Shown piece by piece: positions 1-7,559 of a stretch of 12,113 nt of DNA. This DNA comes from Actinomycetota bacterium. GTDB taxonomy: Bacteria > Actinomycetota > Acidimicrobiia > Spongiisociales > ZC4RG35. The notes beneath the pieces are model-generated. The model made no database searches. It worked only from the letters and a program-made list of their open reading frames with translations, and was not told the origin of the DNA. The stretch covers positions 1 through 12,113 of the forward strand of contig JAKEHF010000143.1 of NCBI GenBank assembly GCA_022615295.1, read 5' to 3'. Numbering within the stretch: the first letter of the stretch is position 1; each line of letters begins with the position of its first letter. Position numbers and translations under genes: made by a program.

Positions 1-207
1 ATCTCGATGGGCTTTCTCCCCCGCATCTTCGAGAAGTTCGAGAAGTCGAGCTTCAGTCCGGGAACCGGCCTCGGCCTCTACATGGCCCGGATGATCGTCG
101 AGGCCTTGGATGGGTCGATAGCGGTCGAGACCTCACAGTCTGGGACCACCTTCCAGATCTCGTTGCCGATGCTCAGGGCGCGCCAGCGGGTAGAGGCGAC
201 GGCATGA
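1..207 (+). CDS. Sensor histidine kinase, C-terminal fragment (HATPase_c end)
   Basis: This is the last 69 codons of a gene whose start lies outside the window; the frame is open back to base 1, so the ATG at 7 is internal. The peptide reads as the end of a histidine kinase catalytic domain. RIFEKFEK matches the F-box region, GTGLGLYMAR is the G2 ATP-lid motif, and GTTFQISLP is the closing strand of the GHKL fold. The domain binds ATP and phosphorylates a conserved histidine in the missing upstream part. Its TGA overlaps the ATG of the next gene (ATGA at 204-207), so it is probably co-transcribed and coupled with the cupredoxin lipoprotein. The sensor input cannot be judged from this fragment. 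Confidence 0.88.
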   Translation: MSMGFLPRIFEKFEKSSFSPGTGLGLYMARMIVEALDGSIAVETSQSGTTFQISLPMLRARQRVEATA

Positions 208-578
208 GACGTCTCGCCCTCCTGGCTGTGCTCACGGTGCTCACCGGCTGCATCTCGGCCACCGAGAGCGGCCAGGCGGTCTACCACCTCAGCGAGGGAG
301 TGGTCGACGGGCCGGGACGTCTCGCCGAGGGGGGCACGACCGTGGTGAAGGCGAGCAACATCGGTGAGTTCGCCCACACGCTTGTCGTCACGGACGAGGA
401 GGGTGCGGTGCTTGGCGCCACCGGGGTCATCCCCCCCGGCGAGGAAGCGAGTCTGACCGTCGAACTGGGTCAGGGCACATACGTCTTCAGCTGCCGGATC
501 GTCACCCAGGACAGCGAGGGAAACCTGCTCGATCACTATGAGCTGGGGATGCATCGCACGGTCATAGTCGACGCCTGA
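204..578 (+). CDS. Cupredoxin-like (type 1 copper) lipoprotein
   Basis: This 124-residue protein starts with a short basic N-terminus and a hydrophobic stretch ending in the lipobox LTGC, with the lipidated cysteine at C16. It should be exported and anchored to the outer face of the membrane. The rest looks like a single plastocyanin/sulfocyanin-type cupredoxin fold. The four type 1 copper ligands are recognisable in order: H58 (in EFAHTLVV), C97 (in YVFSCRIV), H111 and M116 (in DHYELGMH). The likely roles are electron transfer or copper binding. The start is set by the ATGA overlap with the kinase fragment, with a GAGG seven bases upstream. Pairing with a histidine kinase could mean copper or redox sensing, which is inference. 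The family resemblance comes from ligand spacing only. Confidence 0.78.
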   Translation: MRRLALLAVLTVLTGCISATESGQAVYHLSEGVVDGPGRLAEGGTTVVKASNIGEFAHTLVVTDEEGAVLGATGVIPPGEEASLTVELGQGTYVFSCRIVTQDSEGNLLDHYELGMHRTVIVDA

Positions 579-590
579 GCCATGACCACC

Positions 591-609
591 ATCCGGCAGG
601 ATGCCGGAT
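591..609. repeat. Perfect inverted repeat (8-bp arms, 3-nt loop)
   Basis: ATCCGGCA at 591-598 and TGCCGGAT at 602-609 are exact reverse complements around GGA. It lies 12 bases after the lipoprotein stop and covers the ATG at 601, the most upstream possible start of the VOC gene. No T-run follows, so it is not a classic intrinsic terminator, but it may end or stabilise the upstream transcript. A -10-like GATAAT (607-612) overlaps its right arm. Confidence 0.45.
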
Positions 610-639
610 AATCGCCTGACGCCGGCGACGCCCTTCGTT

Positions 640-1068
640 ATGTTGGCCAGTGAGTTGAGATTCACCATCCATCCCGAGTTGGCGGCCTCCGACATCAACC
701 GGGCCAGGACCTGGTATTCGGAGAAGTTGGGTTTGGAGCCGGTGTCACACGGTGGCGAGCCGATTCTGGAGGGCACCATCCTCGCCGAGGCAGACTCGGA
801 GCTCTACTACGACACGGGCACCGCCAGGTTCGGCGTGTATCCCTCCCCCAACGCGGGAACGAACAAGGCGACGGCGGCCCGCCTAGTCGTCGATGACTTC
901 GAGGCCGCCTTCGCCGAGCTCAAAGCCAGAGGGGTGGTGTTTGAGGATTACGACTTCGGGGACGATTTCAGAACCATGGACGGTGTCCTCGTCTCCCCAG
1001 ACGGGGAGAAGACGGCGTGGTTCAAGGATTCCGAAGGCAACATCCTCGCCATCGGCTCATCCATCTGA
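640..1068 (+). CDS. VOC-family (glyoxalase/bleomycin-resistance fold) protein
   Basis: From the ATG at 640 the product is 142 residues. The frame is open to an ATG at 601, which would give 155, but that codon sits in a perfect hairpin and the family-like sequence only begins near LRFTIHPELAASD. Neither start has a good ribosome binding site, so the start is uncertain. The sequence fits one VOC domain with paired beta-alpha-beta-beta-beta modules: ASDINRARTWYSEKLGLEP in the first half, and VDDFEAAFAELKARG with WFKDSEGNILAI in the second. The glutamate in DSEGN is the usual position of a C-terminal metal ligand. Such proteins include glyoxalases, dioxygenases and drug-binding proteins, and the substrate cannot be told here. 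It ends 12 bases before the convergent cyclase gene. Confidence 0.82.
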   Translation: MLASELRFTIHPELAASDINRARTWYSEKLGLEPVSHGGEPILEGTILAEADSELYYDTGTARFGVYPSPNAGTNKATAARLVVDDFEAAFAELKARGVVFEDYDFGDDFRTMDGVLVSPDGEKTAWFKDSEGNILAIGSSI

Positions 1069-1080
1069 TTCCAGTTAGAC

Positions 1081-3600
1081 CTAGCTGACGACGAGCGCCA
1101 GCTGACGCCCCTCCTCCAAGGACAGACCACGCCCACCATCGATGAGTGACCGGGCCCGCTCCTCACCGACCAGCCGGCTCAGCACGACCTGACCCTCCTC
1201 GAGACCGGCGGCAGCCGGACCCCACCCGCCCCCGATCTTCTTTCTGGCCTCGTCGGCGGCACCAAGGAGAGTCCCTCCCCGCTCCAGATCCCCCGCCTCG
1301 ATCTCGATGAGGGCCATGTACTCGACACCCCAGACGATGAGGAACATGTCGCCCAACTCGTGACCATTGGCAAGAGCCGTCCGGCAGTGGAATCTCGCGT
1401 CCTCCAGACGGTCCTCGGCTATGGCCACCGCAGTCCGGGCATAGAGGGTCTGGATCGTGTTGATCGACCGACCGGCGGCCTCGTAAAGGCGCTCCGATTC
1501 GGCAAACACCTCATCGAGACCGACAAGACCGTCTGTCATCAGGGTGGCGAATGCCTCCGCTGCGACCACATCGGCTTGACCCCCCGGGTCGTTCAGGTCG
1601 ACATAGAGACCCATCGCCTCCGCCAGCCACTCGCGGCCCATTTCGGCATCGTCGTTCAAGATCAGAGACGTGGCAAGACCGAACAGTGCGTCGGCCAATA
1701 GCGACGGTTCTGCCAGCTCCCGCGCCATGTTCACTGCCTTCTCGTAATCGGCCAGGGCGTCCTGAAAGGCCCGCTGCCAGTAACGCAGGGCCCCACGGGC
1801 CATCAGCCCCTTGACCACACCTACGGCAGACCCGTCGCCGCTCTCCAAGCCGAAGAAACGTCCCAGCCATAGATCGAGCTCGGTGAGATGGCCCCGGCTA
1901 TGGAAGTAGCGCCATGTGCTGCCGAGAAGGTTCAGACCCCGATCCCTCTCCCCACGACCATGGAGCCTCGTCAGGACATCCCTCACGTTGTCGAGCTCGT
2001 CGTCGAGACGGGCACGCCACCACTCCCCACGATCGCTCTGAAGACCGGGATAGGCCTCGTCGGCCATCGCGCAGAACAGCTCGAGGTAACGATCGACGAC
2101 GGCCTCGTGCTCGGCCGAGGCCGCCAGCCTGGCCACCGCAAACCTCCTTATCGAATCGAGCATCCGGAGACGGCCCGACGAGCCCAGGTCGCGGGTGAGC
2201 AGGCTCCGATCGATCTCGGAGATCGAGGCCAAGGGGTCATTGGTCGACCCGGCCAGCAGTTTCTCGGCGCCGCCGAGGCTGATACCGCCGGCGAACACAC
2301 CGAGATGCCTCAACGTCATCTGGTCGACCGGATCGAGGAGGTGATAGCTCCACGAGATGGCGTTCTCCAGGGACTGGTGCCTGCCCTCTCCCCTCCCGGT
2401 GAGCCCCGCACTCTCGATACGGTCCAGCATCTCGGCCGGTGTGAGGAAGTTGGATCTCGCCGCAGCGAGCTCGATGGCCAGCGGCAAACCGTCGAGTCGC
2501 GCCACCAGGGCGCGCACGTCTTCAGGATTCGCCACGTAACCGGGTGTCGTCGCCTGGGCGCGCTGGAAGAACAACTCCACACCGGGCGACTCTGAATCGC
2601 CATTCACCTCGAGCGGGGCGAGCAGATAACGCTGCTCACCGGAGATGCGCAAGGGCACCTGGCTGGTAGCCAGCACTCGGGTCGTGCTCGTACCATTGAG
2701 GATCGCCTCGATGTCGTCACCACCGGTGACGAGCTGCTCCAGGTTGTCGATCACCAGCAGGGCATTCGCGCTCTTGAGCCTTTCGACTAGGGCCTCCGTG
2801 GTGGTCGGCTGGACGCCGACGCTCTTGGCGATGGTCGTCGTCATCAGTGCCGGATCGGTCACGGCCGAAAGATCGACGAACACAACTCCGTCGGTGAACC
2901 GATCGACCATGCGCGAGGCCGCCGCCAACGCCAGGCTCGTCTTGCCGACACCGGCCGGGCCGAGCACCGTGACCAGCCGATGGCTGGAGACCAGATGCTC
3001 CAGGGACCTGAGATCCTCGTCACGACCGATGATCGCGGCGGCTCGGGCGGGCAGATTGTTCGTGGCGGAGGCCGCGGTACGCAATGGGGGGAACTCGACG
3101 GGCAGACCCGAGATGACCAGCTGATGAAGGGGCTCGGCCGTCTCCAGACCACGCAATAGATGGCTTCCCAGGTCTTTCGTCTCCACCGCGCTGCTGAGGA
3201 TCGCCCTGGTGGCCGAGCTGAGAACGACCTGCCCGCCATGACCGGAGGCAGCGATCCGGGAGGCTCGATTCACCTCGAGACCGAGGTAGTCGCCCCCCTT
3301 CTCCTCCGCCTCACCGGTATGGATCCCGATCCTCACCCTGATCTCGCCACCTTCGGGCCAGGTGGCGGCGCTGATGGCGCGTTGGATCTCACCGGCGGCG
3401 TCCACGGCCCGCCTTGCGTCCACGAACACGGCGAAGAAGCCGTCGCCGGTGGTCTTCACCTCGACACCCCCGCCGTCGACGACGACGTCCCGGACCAACG
3501 TGTTGTGTCGTTCGAGCTGTGCTGAATAGTCGACACCAAGTCTTTGGGCGAGGCCGGTGGATCCCTCGATGTCGGTGAACAGGAAGGTGAGGACCGGCAC
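1081..3600 (-). CDS. Class III nucleotide cyclase–STAND ATPase–TPR-like fusion protein
   Basis: This is an 839-residue multidomain signalling protein with a GTG start at 3600, which places FTDIEGST at residues 8-15 as usual for the family. Residues 1-165 are a class III cyclase domain. The metal aspartates are D10 and D53 (GDG), the purine-specifying pair is K49 and D104, and the transition-state residues are N111 and R115 (VNRASR). All are present, so an active homodimeric adenylate cyclase is expected. Residues 185-500 are an NB-ARC/AAA-like STAND ATPase: GRDEDL, Walker A GPAGVGKTS (214-222), Walker B LLVIDN (281-286), a sensor at ATSQ (311-314) and GLPLAIELAAAR (371-382). The remainder is alpha-helical and TPR-like. 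There is no C-terminal LuxR helix-turn-helix, so it is probably a cAMP-producing switch and not a DNA-binding regulator. It is transcribed divergently from the hydroxylase genes. Confidence 0.9.
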   Translation of the reverse strand: MPVLTFLFTDIEGSTGLAQRLGVDYSAQLERHNTLVRDVVVDGGGVEVKTTGDGFFAVFVDARRAVDAAGEIQRAISAATWPEGGEIRVRIGIHTGEAEEKGGDYLGLEVNRASRIAASGHGGQVVLSSATRAILSSAVETKDLGSHLLRGLETAEPLHQLVISGLPVEFPPLRTAASATNNLPARAAAIIGRDEDLRSLEHLVSSHRLVTVLGPAGVGKTSLALAAASRMVDRFTDGVVFVDLSAVTDPALMTTTIAKSVGVQPTTTEALVERLKSANALLVIDNLEQLVTGGDDIEAILNGTSTTRVLATSQVPLRISGEQRYLLAPLEVNGDSESPGVELFFQRAQATTPGYVANPEDVRALVARLDGLPLAIELAAARSNFLTPAEMLDRIESAGLTGRGEGRHQSLENAISWSYHLLDPVDQMTLRHLGVFAGGISLGGAEKLLAGSTNDPLASISEIDRSLLTRDLGSSGRLRMLDSIRRFAVARLAASAEHEAVVDRYLELFCAMADEAYPGLQSDRGEWWRARLDDELDNVRDVLTRLHGRGERDRGLNLLGSTWRYFHSRGHLTELDLWLGRFFGLESGDGSAVGVVKGLMARGALRYWQRAFQDALADYEKAVNMARELAEPSLLADALFGLATSLILNDDAEMGREWLAEAMGLYVDLNDPGGQADVVAAEAFATLMTDGLVGLDEVFAESERLYEAAGRSINTIQTLYARTAVAIAEDRLEDARFHCRTALANGHELGDMFLIVWGVEYMALIEIEAGDLERGGTLLGAADEARKKIGGGWGPAAAGLEEGQVVLSRLVGEERARSLIDGGRGLSLEEGRQLALVVS

Positions 3601-3797
3601 GCCCCTCTTATGCCCCCGGTCTGAGGACCACGGCGACCACGGTCCGCGCGCTGTCGATGATGGTCCTGCTCATCGCCTGGAACCTATACCGGGTGAGGGT
3701 CTCCCCGCCACAACAGCGAGACCTCGGTCCGGGCCGACATGGAGTGGCTCGGTTTGATAGGTTTCCTGGTGTTCTGAGCGCGCGTGAAAGGGGTCTC
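3601..3797. promoter_or_regulatory. Divergent intergenic region between cyclase and hydroxylase genes
   Basis: These 197 bases separate the start of the cyclase gene (minus strand) from the small-subunit gene (plus strand) and must hold promoters for both if both are transcribed from here. Candidates are weak. On the minus strand TATAGG (plus 3682-3687) could be a -10 box with TTGTGG 19 bases upstream. The region also holds a direct repeat ACCACGG at 3627-3633 and 3636-3642. A ribosome binding site GAAAGGGG lies at 3786-3793. An open frame runs in from 3657 in phase with the small subunit, but it does not encode family-like sequence. Confidence 0.35.
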
Positions 3798-4271
3798 ATG
3801 AAGGTATCCATGACCGTCAACGGACGGGAGGTGACAGGCACTGTCGAGCCCCGAACCCTCCTCGTCGATTTCGTGAGGAACAACCTCGGTCTCACCGGGA
3901 CCAACGTCGGGTGTGATACGAGCCAATGTGGCGCGTGCACCGTCCACATGGATGGCATGGCCGTGAAGTCATGCACCGTTCTCGCGGTCCAGGCGGATGG
4001 CTCGACAGTCACCACGATCGAGGGGCTGGCGAGTGATGGACAGCTTCACCCCATGCAACAGGCATTCTGGGACGCCCATGGCCTGCAGTGCGGTTTCTGC
4101 ACACCCGGGATGGTGATGGCGTCGGTGAAGCTCGCCGACGGCAACCCGGCGATCACCGACGCCGAGGTACGGCATGGCCTGGAGGGGAACTTCTGCCGGT
4201 GCACCGGATACGGGAACATCGTCGAGGCCGTCAAGCAGGGGGCGGCGGCGATGGTTGGAGGTGAGTCATGA
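3798..4271 (+). CDS. Molybdenum hydroxylase small subunit, 2Fe-2S (CoxS-like), copy 1
   Basis: This 157-residue iron-sulfur subunit belongs to the xanthine oxidase/CO dehydrogenase family. The N-terminal plant-type ferredoxin half holds one 2Fe-2S cluster with C39, C44, C47 and C59 (GCDTSQCGAC and KSC). The helical second half holds the other with C98, C101, C133 and C135 (QCGFC and CRCTGY). All eight ligands are present. It should carry electrons from molybdopterin in the large subunit to FAD in the medium subunit. The ATG at 3798 was chosen because MKVSMTVNG matches the usual N-terminus and GAAAGGGG lies four bases upstream; the frame is open further back to 3657. Its stop overlaps the large-subunit start (ATGA). 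It is about 64% identical, by my ungapped count (101 of 157), to the second small subunit at 7879. Confidence 0.95.
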   Translation: MKVSMTVNGREVTGTVEPRTLLVDFVRNNLGLTGTNVGCDTSQCGACTVHMDGMAVKSCTVLAVQADGSTVTTIEGLASDGQLHPMQQAFWDAHGLQCGFCTPGMVMASVKLADGNPAITDAEVRHGLEGNFCRCTGYGNIVEAVKQGAAAMVGGES

Positions 4272-6646
4272 CCAGATACCTGGGAACGTCGGTGAAGAGG
4301 GTCGAAGACCCACGCTTTCTCCGGGGTCTGGGCAAGTACGTCGCCAACCTGACTCTGCCCAACATGGCCTATGCGGCGGTGAAGCGGAGCCCGCTGGCTC
4401 ACGCCAAGATCAGGGGCATCGACACGACCCGAGCCAAGGCACTCGATGGTGTGATCGCCGTCTTCACCGGGGAAGACCTCCTCGAGGGCACCGGTGGGTT
4501 CAAGTGCGGCTCGCTCCCCTGTGGGTTTCAGGTTCCCAACCTGAACATGCCACCCCACAATCCACTCGCCGTCGACAAGGTACGTCACGTCGGCGACGGG
4601 ATCGCGGTGGTCGTCGCCGAGTCCCCGTACATCGCCGAGGACGCCCTCGACCTCATAGAGGTCGATCTCGACCCGCTTCCCGCGGTTGTCGACGCCCGGG
4701 GAGCGATGGCCGATGGGGCTCCACTGGTCCATGACAGCGCCGAGCAGAACCTCGCCTTCCATTGGCCCCTCGGAGACGAGGAAGCAGTCAACGAGGCATT
4801 GTCGAAGTCCGACCACGTGGTGGAGTTGGAGTTCATCAACCAGCGTCTAATCGCCAATGCGATGGAACCGAGGGCCGCCGCGGCGGAGTGGGACCCGGCA
4901 ACGGAGTCCTTGACGGTGTGGACCACCAGTCAGAACCCACACACGATCAGGCTGCTGCTCGGGGCCTTCACGTTGGGGATCCCGGAGCACAAGATCCGTG
5001 TGATCTCGCCGGACGTGGGTGGAGGGTTCGGGAGCAAGATCTTCCACTATCCCGAGGAGGTCATCGTCCCCTTCGCCGCCCGCGCCGTGGGCCGACCGGT
5101 GAAGTGGGTGGCAACCCGTTCGGAGTCCTATGTGACCGATGCCCAGGGGCGCGACCACGTCACCAAGGCGAAGCTCGGTGTCAACAACGACGGCACGATG
5201 ACGGCGCTTCACGTCACCACCTGGGCGAACATGGGCGCCTACCTGTCCACATTCGGACCACTGATCCCGACCGCCTTGTACATCACGCTCTTTTCAGGGG
5301 TGTACAAGACCCCGGTCATCTTCGGTGAGGCCTACGGCACCTTCACCCACACCGTCCCGGTCGACGCCTACCGTGGCGCCGGCCGACCCGAGGCGAGCTA
5401 TCTCGTCGAGACGATGGTCGACCTGGCGGCACGCAAGCTGGGAATGGACCCAGTCGAGCTCCGGCGCAAGAACCTCATCCCCACGGACGCCTTCCCATAC
5501 CAGACCCCTGTTGCACTCATGTACGACAGCGGCAACTACCAGGCGCTGTTCGAGAAGATCGAGGAGTTGTCCGGCTACGAATCGCTGCGGAAGGAACAGG
5601 AGGCGGCACGGGCCGAGGGCCGTCTGGTCGGGGTTGGCTTCGCCAGCTGCATCGAGGCCAGTGGCCCCGCCCCATCCGCGGTTGCTGTCGGCCTTGGTGC
5701 CGCCATCGGGCTGTTCGAGAGTGGTGCCATCAGGGTCCATCCCACGGGCAAGGTCACAGTGCTGACGGGATCCCACTCCCATGGTCAGGGTCACGAGACG
5801 ACCTTTGCGCAGATCGTGGCCGACCAGTTCGGGATCGACATCGCCGACGTCGACATCGTCCACGGTGACACCGGCCGGGTGCAATACGGCATCGGTACCT
5901 ACGGGAGCCGGAGCGCGGCGATTGGCGGAAGTGCCCTCGTGAAGAGCGCGGAGAAGATCCGGGAGAAGCTCAAGCAGATCGCCGCCCATCAGTTGGAGGC
6001 GTCGGTCGAGGACATGGTTTACGACCAGGACGAGGGAACGATCTCGGTGGCCGGGTCACCGGACATGGTCAAGACCTTCGCCGAGCTGGCGTTTGCCAGC
6101 GTCTTGGCCAACAACCTTCCGGAGGGCATGGAGCCGGGTCTCGAGGAGTCGAGCTTCTATGACCCTGCCAACTTCACCTTCCCGGCCAGCGCCCATGTGG
6201 CCAAGGTCGAGATCGACCCCAAGACGGGAGAAGTTGACCTCCAGAGCTATGCGGCCGTCGACGACGTCGGCAACGTCATCAACCCGATGATCGTCGAGGG
6301 ACAGATCCTCGGAGGGATAGTCCAAGGTGTCGGTCAGGCCCTGTGGGAGAACGGGATCTACGACGAGGACGGACAGCTCCTTTCGGGCTCGATGCTCTCG
6401 TACGCGATGCCCCGCGCGGACGGCTTCCCGTCGATCGCGCTCGATCGCATCGAGACCCCATCCCCACACAACCCCCTGGGTGTGAAGGGGGCCGGTGAGA
6501 TGGGGACCATCGCAGCCACGGCAGCGGTCTCGAGTGCAGTCCTGGACGCCCTGGCCCCACTCGGTGTCAGACATCTGAACATGCCCCTGACCGCTGAGAA
6601 GATCCACCAGGCGATAGCGGCGGCCGGCAACGGCGGAGGTGAATGA
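4268..6646 (+). CDS. Molybdenum hydroxylase large subunit, form II CoxL-like
   Basis: This 792-residue molybdopterin-binding catalytic subunit (xanthine dehydrogenase family) is normal in length. Visible motifs are VEDPRFLRG near the N-terminus, MEPR (199-202), the cofactor loop GGGFGSK (251-257), the active-site loop AYRGAGR (367-373), GSHSHGQGHET (501-511) and GVKGAGEMG (738-746), with E744 as the expected catalytic base. The loop is the form II type. It lacks the cysteine of the form I AYRCSFR loop that holds copper in true aerobic CO dehydrogenase. The enzyme should hydroxylate a carbon centre with water, but the substrate is unknown; CO is possible only with reservation. GGAGGTGA (4257-4264) precedes the ATG. 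The S-L-M order also fits form II, whereas form I operons run M-S-L. Confidence 0.93.
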   Translation: MTRYLGTSVKRVEDPRFLRGLGKYVANLTLPNMAYAAVKRSPLAHAKIRGIDTTRAKALDGVIAVFTGEDLLEGTGGFKCGSLPCGFQVPNLNMPPHNPLAVDKVRHVGDGIAVVVAESPYIAEDALDLIEVDLDPLPAVVDARGAMADGAPLVHDSAEQNLAFHWPLGDEEAVNEALSKSDHVVELEFINQRLIANAMEPRAAAAEWDPATESLTVWTTSQNPHTIRLLLGAFTLGIPEHKIRVISPDVGGGFGSKIFHYPEEVIVPFAARAVGRPVKWVATRSESYVTDAQGRDHVTKAKLGVNNDGTMTALHVTTWANMGAYLSTFGPLIPTALYITLFSGVYKTPVIFGEAYGTFTHTVPVDAYRGAGRPEASYLVETMVDLAARKLGMDPVELRRKNLIPTDAFPYQTPVALMYDSGNYQALFEKIEELSGYESLRKEQEAARAEGRLVGVGFASCIEASGPAPSAVAVGLGAAIGLFESGAIRVHPTGKVTVLTGSHSHGQGHETTFAQIVADQFGIDIADVDIVHGDTGRVQYGIGTYGSRSAAIGGSALVKSAEKIREKLKQIAAHQLEASVEDMVYDQDEGTISVAGSPDMVKTFAELAFASVLANNLPEGMEPGLEESSFYDPANFTFPASAHVAKVEIDPKTGEVDLQSYAAVDDVGNVINPMIVEGQILGGIVQGVGQALWENGIYDEDGQLLSGSMLSYAMPRADGFPSIALDRIETPSPHNPLGVKGAGEMGTIAATAAVSSAVLDALAPLGVRHLNMPLTAEKIHQAIAAAGNGGGE

Positions 6647-7506
6647 TGTATCCACGACCGTTCGAGTATGTGCGAGCGGGGTCGGTAGAGGAGGCACTAG
6701 ACCTCAAGTCAAAGACCGGGGGACGGTTCATCGCCGGCGGGCACAGCCTGCTACCGATGATGAAGATCCGTGTGACTTCGCCCGAGACCCTGGTCGACAT
6801 CGGCCGGCTCGACGATCTTCGGGGAATCAGCGCCAACGGCGGGTTCACCATCGGTGCCTTGACGACTCATTCGATGGTCGCCTCGGAAGGAGGCAACGGC
6901 TTCCCGGCGGCGCTCAAGGAGGCGGCCGGCATGATCGGTGACCCCCAGGTGCGCAACCGAGGCACCGTGGGTGGCAACGTAGCTCACGCAGACCCGGCAT
7001 CAGACCTCCCCACCGTCTTCGCCGCCCTCGGCGCCACCATGACGGCCACGTCGAAAGGCGGCACCCGTGACATCGGAGCAGCCGACTTCTTCACCGGTTT
7101 GTTCGAGTCGGCGTTGAACGACGACGAGTTGCTGACCGCGATCGAGGTCGGGAGCGAGGGTGGGGGCCGCGGCTCTGCCTATGCCAAGCTCTTCAACCCG
7201 GCGTCGCGCTATGCCGTGGCTGGCGCATGCGCAGTGGTGGATCTCGATGGTGACGGAACCTGCACGTCCTGCACCGTGGCCGTTGGTGGCCTCACCCCCA
7301 AGGCGACCGTCTTGGGATCTTTGGCGAGCGCAGTCGTGGGCAGTCGGATCACGGAAGCAACTGCAGAGGCTGCCGGCCAGGCCGCCAGGGCTGAAGTCGG
7401 GGACGATGTCATGGGAGACGTCTATGCCGGGGTCGAGTACCGACGTGACATGCTGGGGGTGTTCGTCGCACGCGCCCTGACGGCAGCGGCATCCCGGGCG
7501 GTCTGA
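6646..7506 (+). CDS. Molybdenum hydroxylase medium subunit, FAD-binding (CoxM-like), copy 1
   Basis: This 286-residue flavoprotein subunit takes electrons from the 2Fe-2S subunit and passes them to an external acceptor. FAD-binding motifs of the vanillyl-alcohol-oxidase-type fold are AGGHS (30-34) and TIGALTT (68-74), followed by RNRGTVGGNVAHADPASDLP, which lines the flavin site. The CODH FAD C-terminal domain follows, with YAKLFNPASRYAVAGA. There are two adjacent ATGs (6643 and 6646). I prefer 6646 because it lies six bases after GGAGG (6635-6639), the same spacing as the large-subunit gene, gives MYPR like the second copy, and makes a TGATG overlap with the large-subunit stop. It is the last gene of the complete S-L-M set and is followed by a hairpin. 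Confidence 0.94.
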   Translation: MYPRPFEYVRAGSVEEALDLKSKTGGRFIAGGHSLLPMMKIRVTSPETLVDIGRLDDLRGISANGGFTIGALTTHSMVASEGGNGFPAALKEAAGMIGDPQVRNRGTVGGNVAHADPASDLPTVFAALGATMTATSKGGTRDIGAADFFTGLFESALNDDELLTAIEVGSEGGGRGSAYAKLFNPASRYAVAGACAVVDLDGDGTCTSCTVAVGGLTPKATVLGSLASAVVGSRITEATAEAAGQAARAEVGDDVMGDVYAGVEYRRDMLGVFVARALTAAASRAV

Positions 7507-7519
7507 ATCGAGAACTCGC

Positions 7520-7551
7520 GGAGCGAGGCCCTCAACCAGGAGCCTCGCTCC
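7520..7551. repeat. Perfect stem-loop (10-bp arms, 12-nt loop) after the S-L-M genes
   Basis: GGAGCGAGGC (7520-7529) and GCCTCGCTCC (7542-7551) are exact complements with a 12-base loop. It lies 13 bases after the medium-subunit stop and ends 8 bases before the zinc-finger ATG. No T-run follows, so it may be a Rho-independent-like end without a U tract, a 3' stabiliser, or a structure in the leader of the zinc-finger gene. The loop and first arm base contain AGGAG (7538-7542), the only Shine-Dalgarno-like sequence near that gene. Confidence 0.5.
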
Positions 7552-7559
7552 ACGGCCTC

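Noticed and set aside
1888..2595. Open frame of 235 codons on the plus strand inside the cyclase gene
   Set aside because: It is antisense to the well-supported STAND ATPase coding region, its product has no recognisable motif, and long antisense frames are expected in GC-rich DNA.
3627..3642. Direct repeat ACCACGG as an operator in the divergent region
   Set aside because: Two 7-base copies in GC-rich DNA are too short to support a regulator site without further evidence.
3657..3797. N-terminal extension of 47 residues on the first small subunit
   Set aside because: Family members begin near MKVSMTVNG. The extension shows no family similarity, and a good ribosome binding site precedes the ATG at 3798.
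5294..5989. Long minus-strand frame opposite the large subunit
   Set aside because: It has no recognisable domain and lies wholly inside the strongly supported large-subunit gene.
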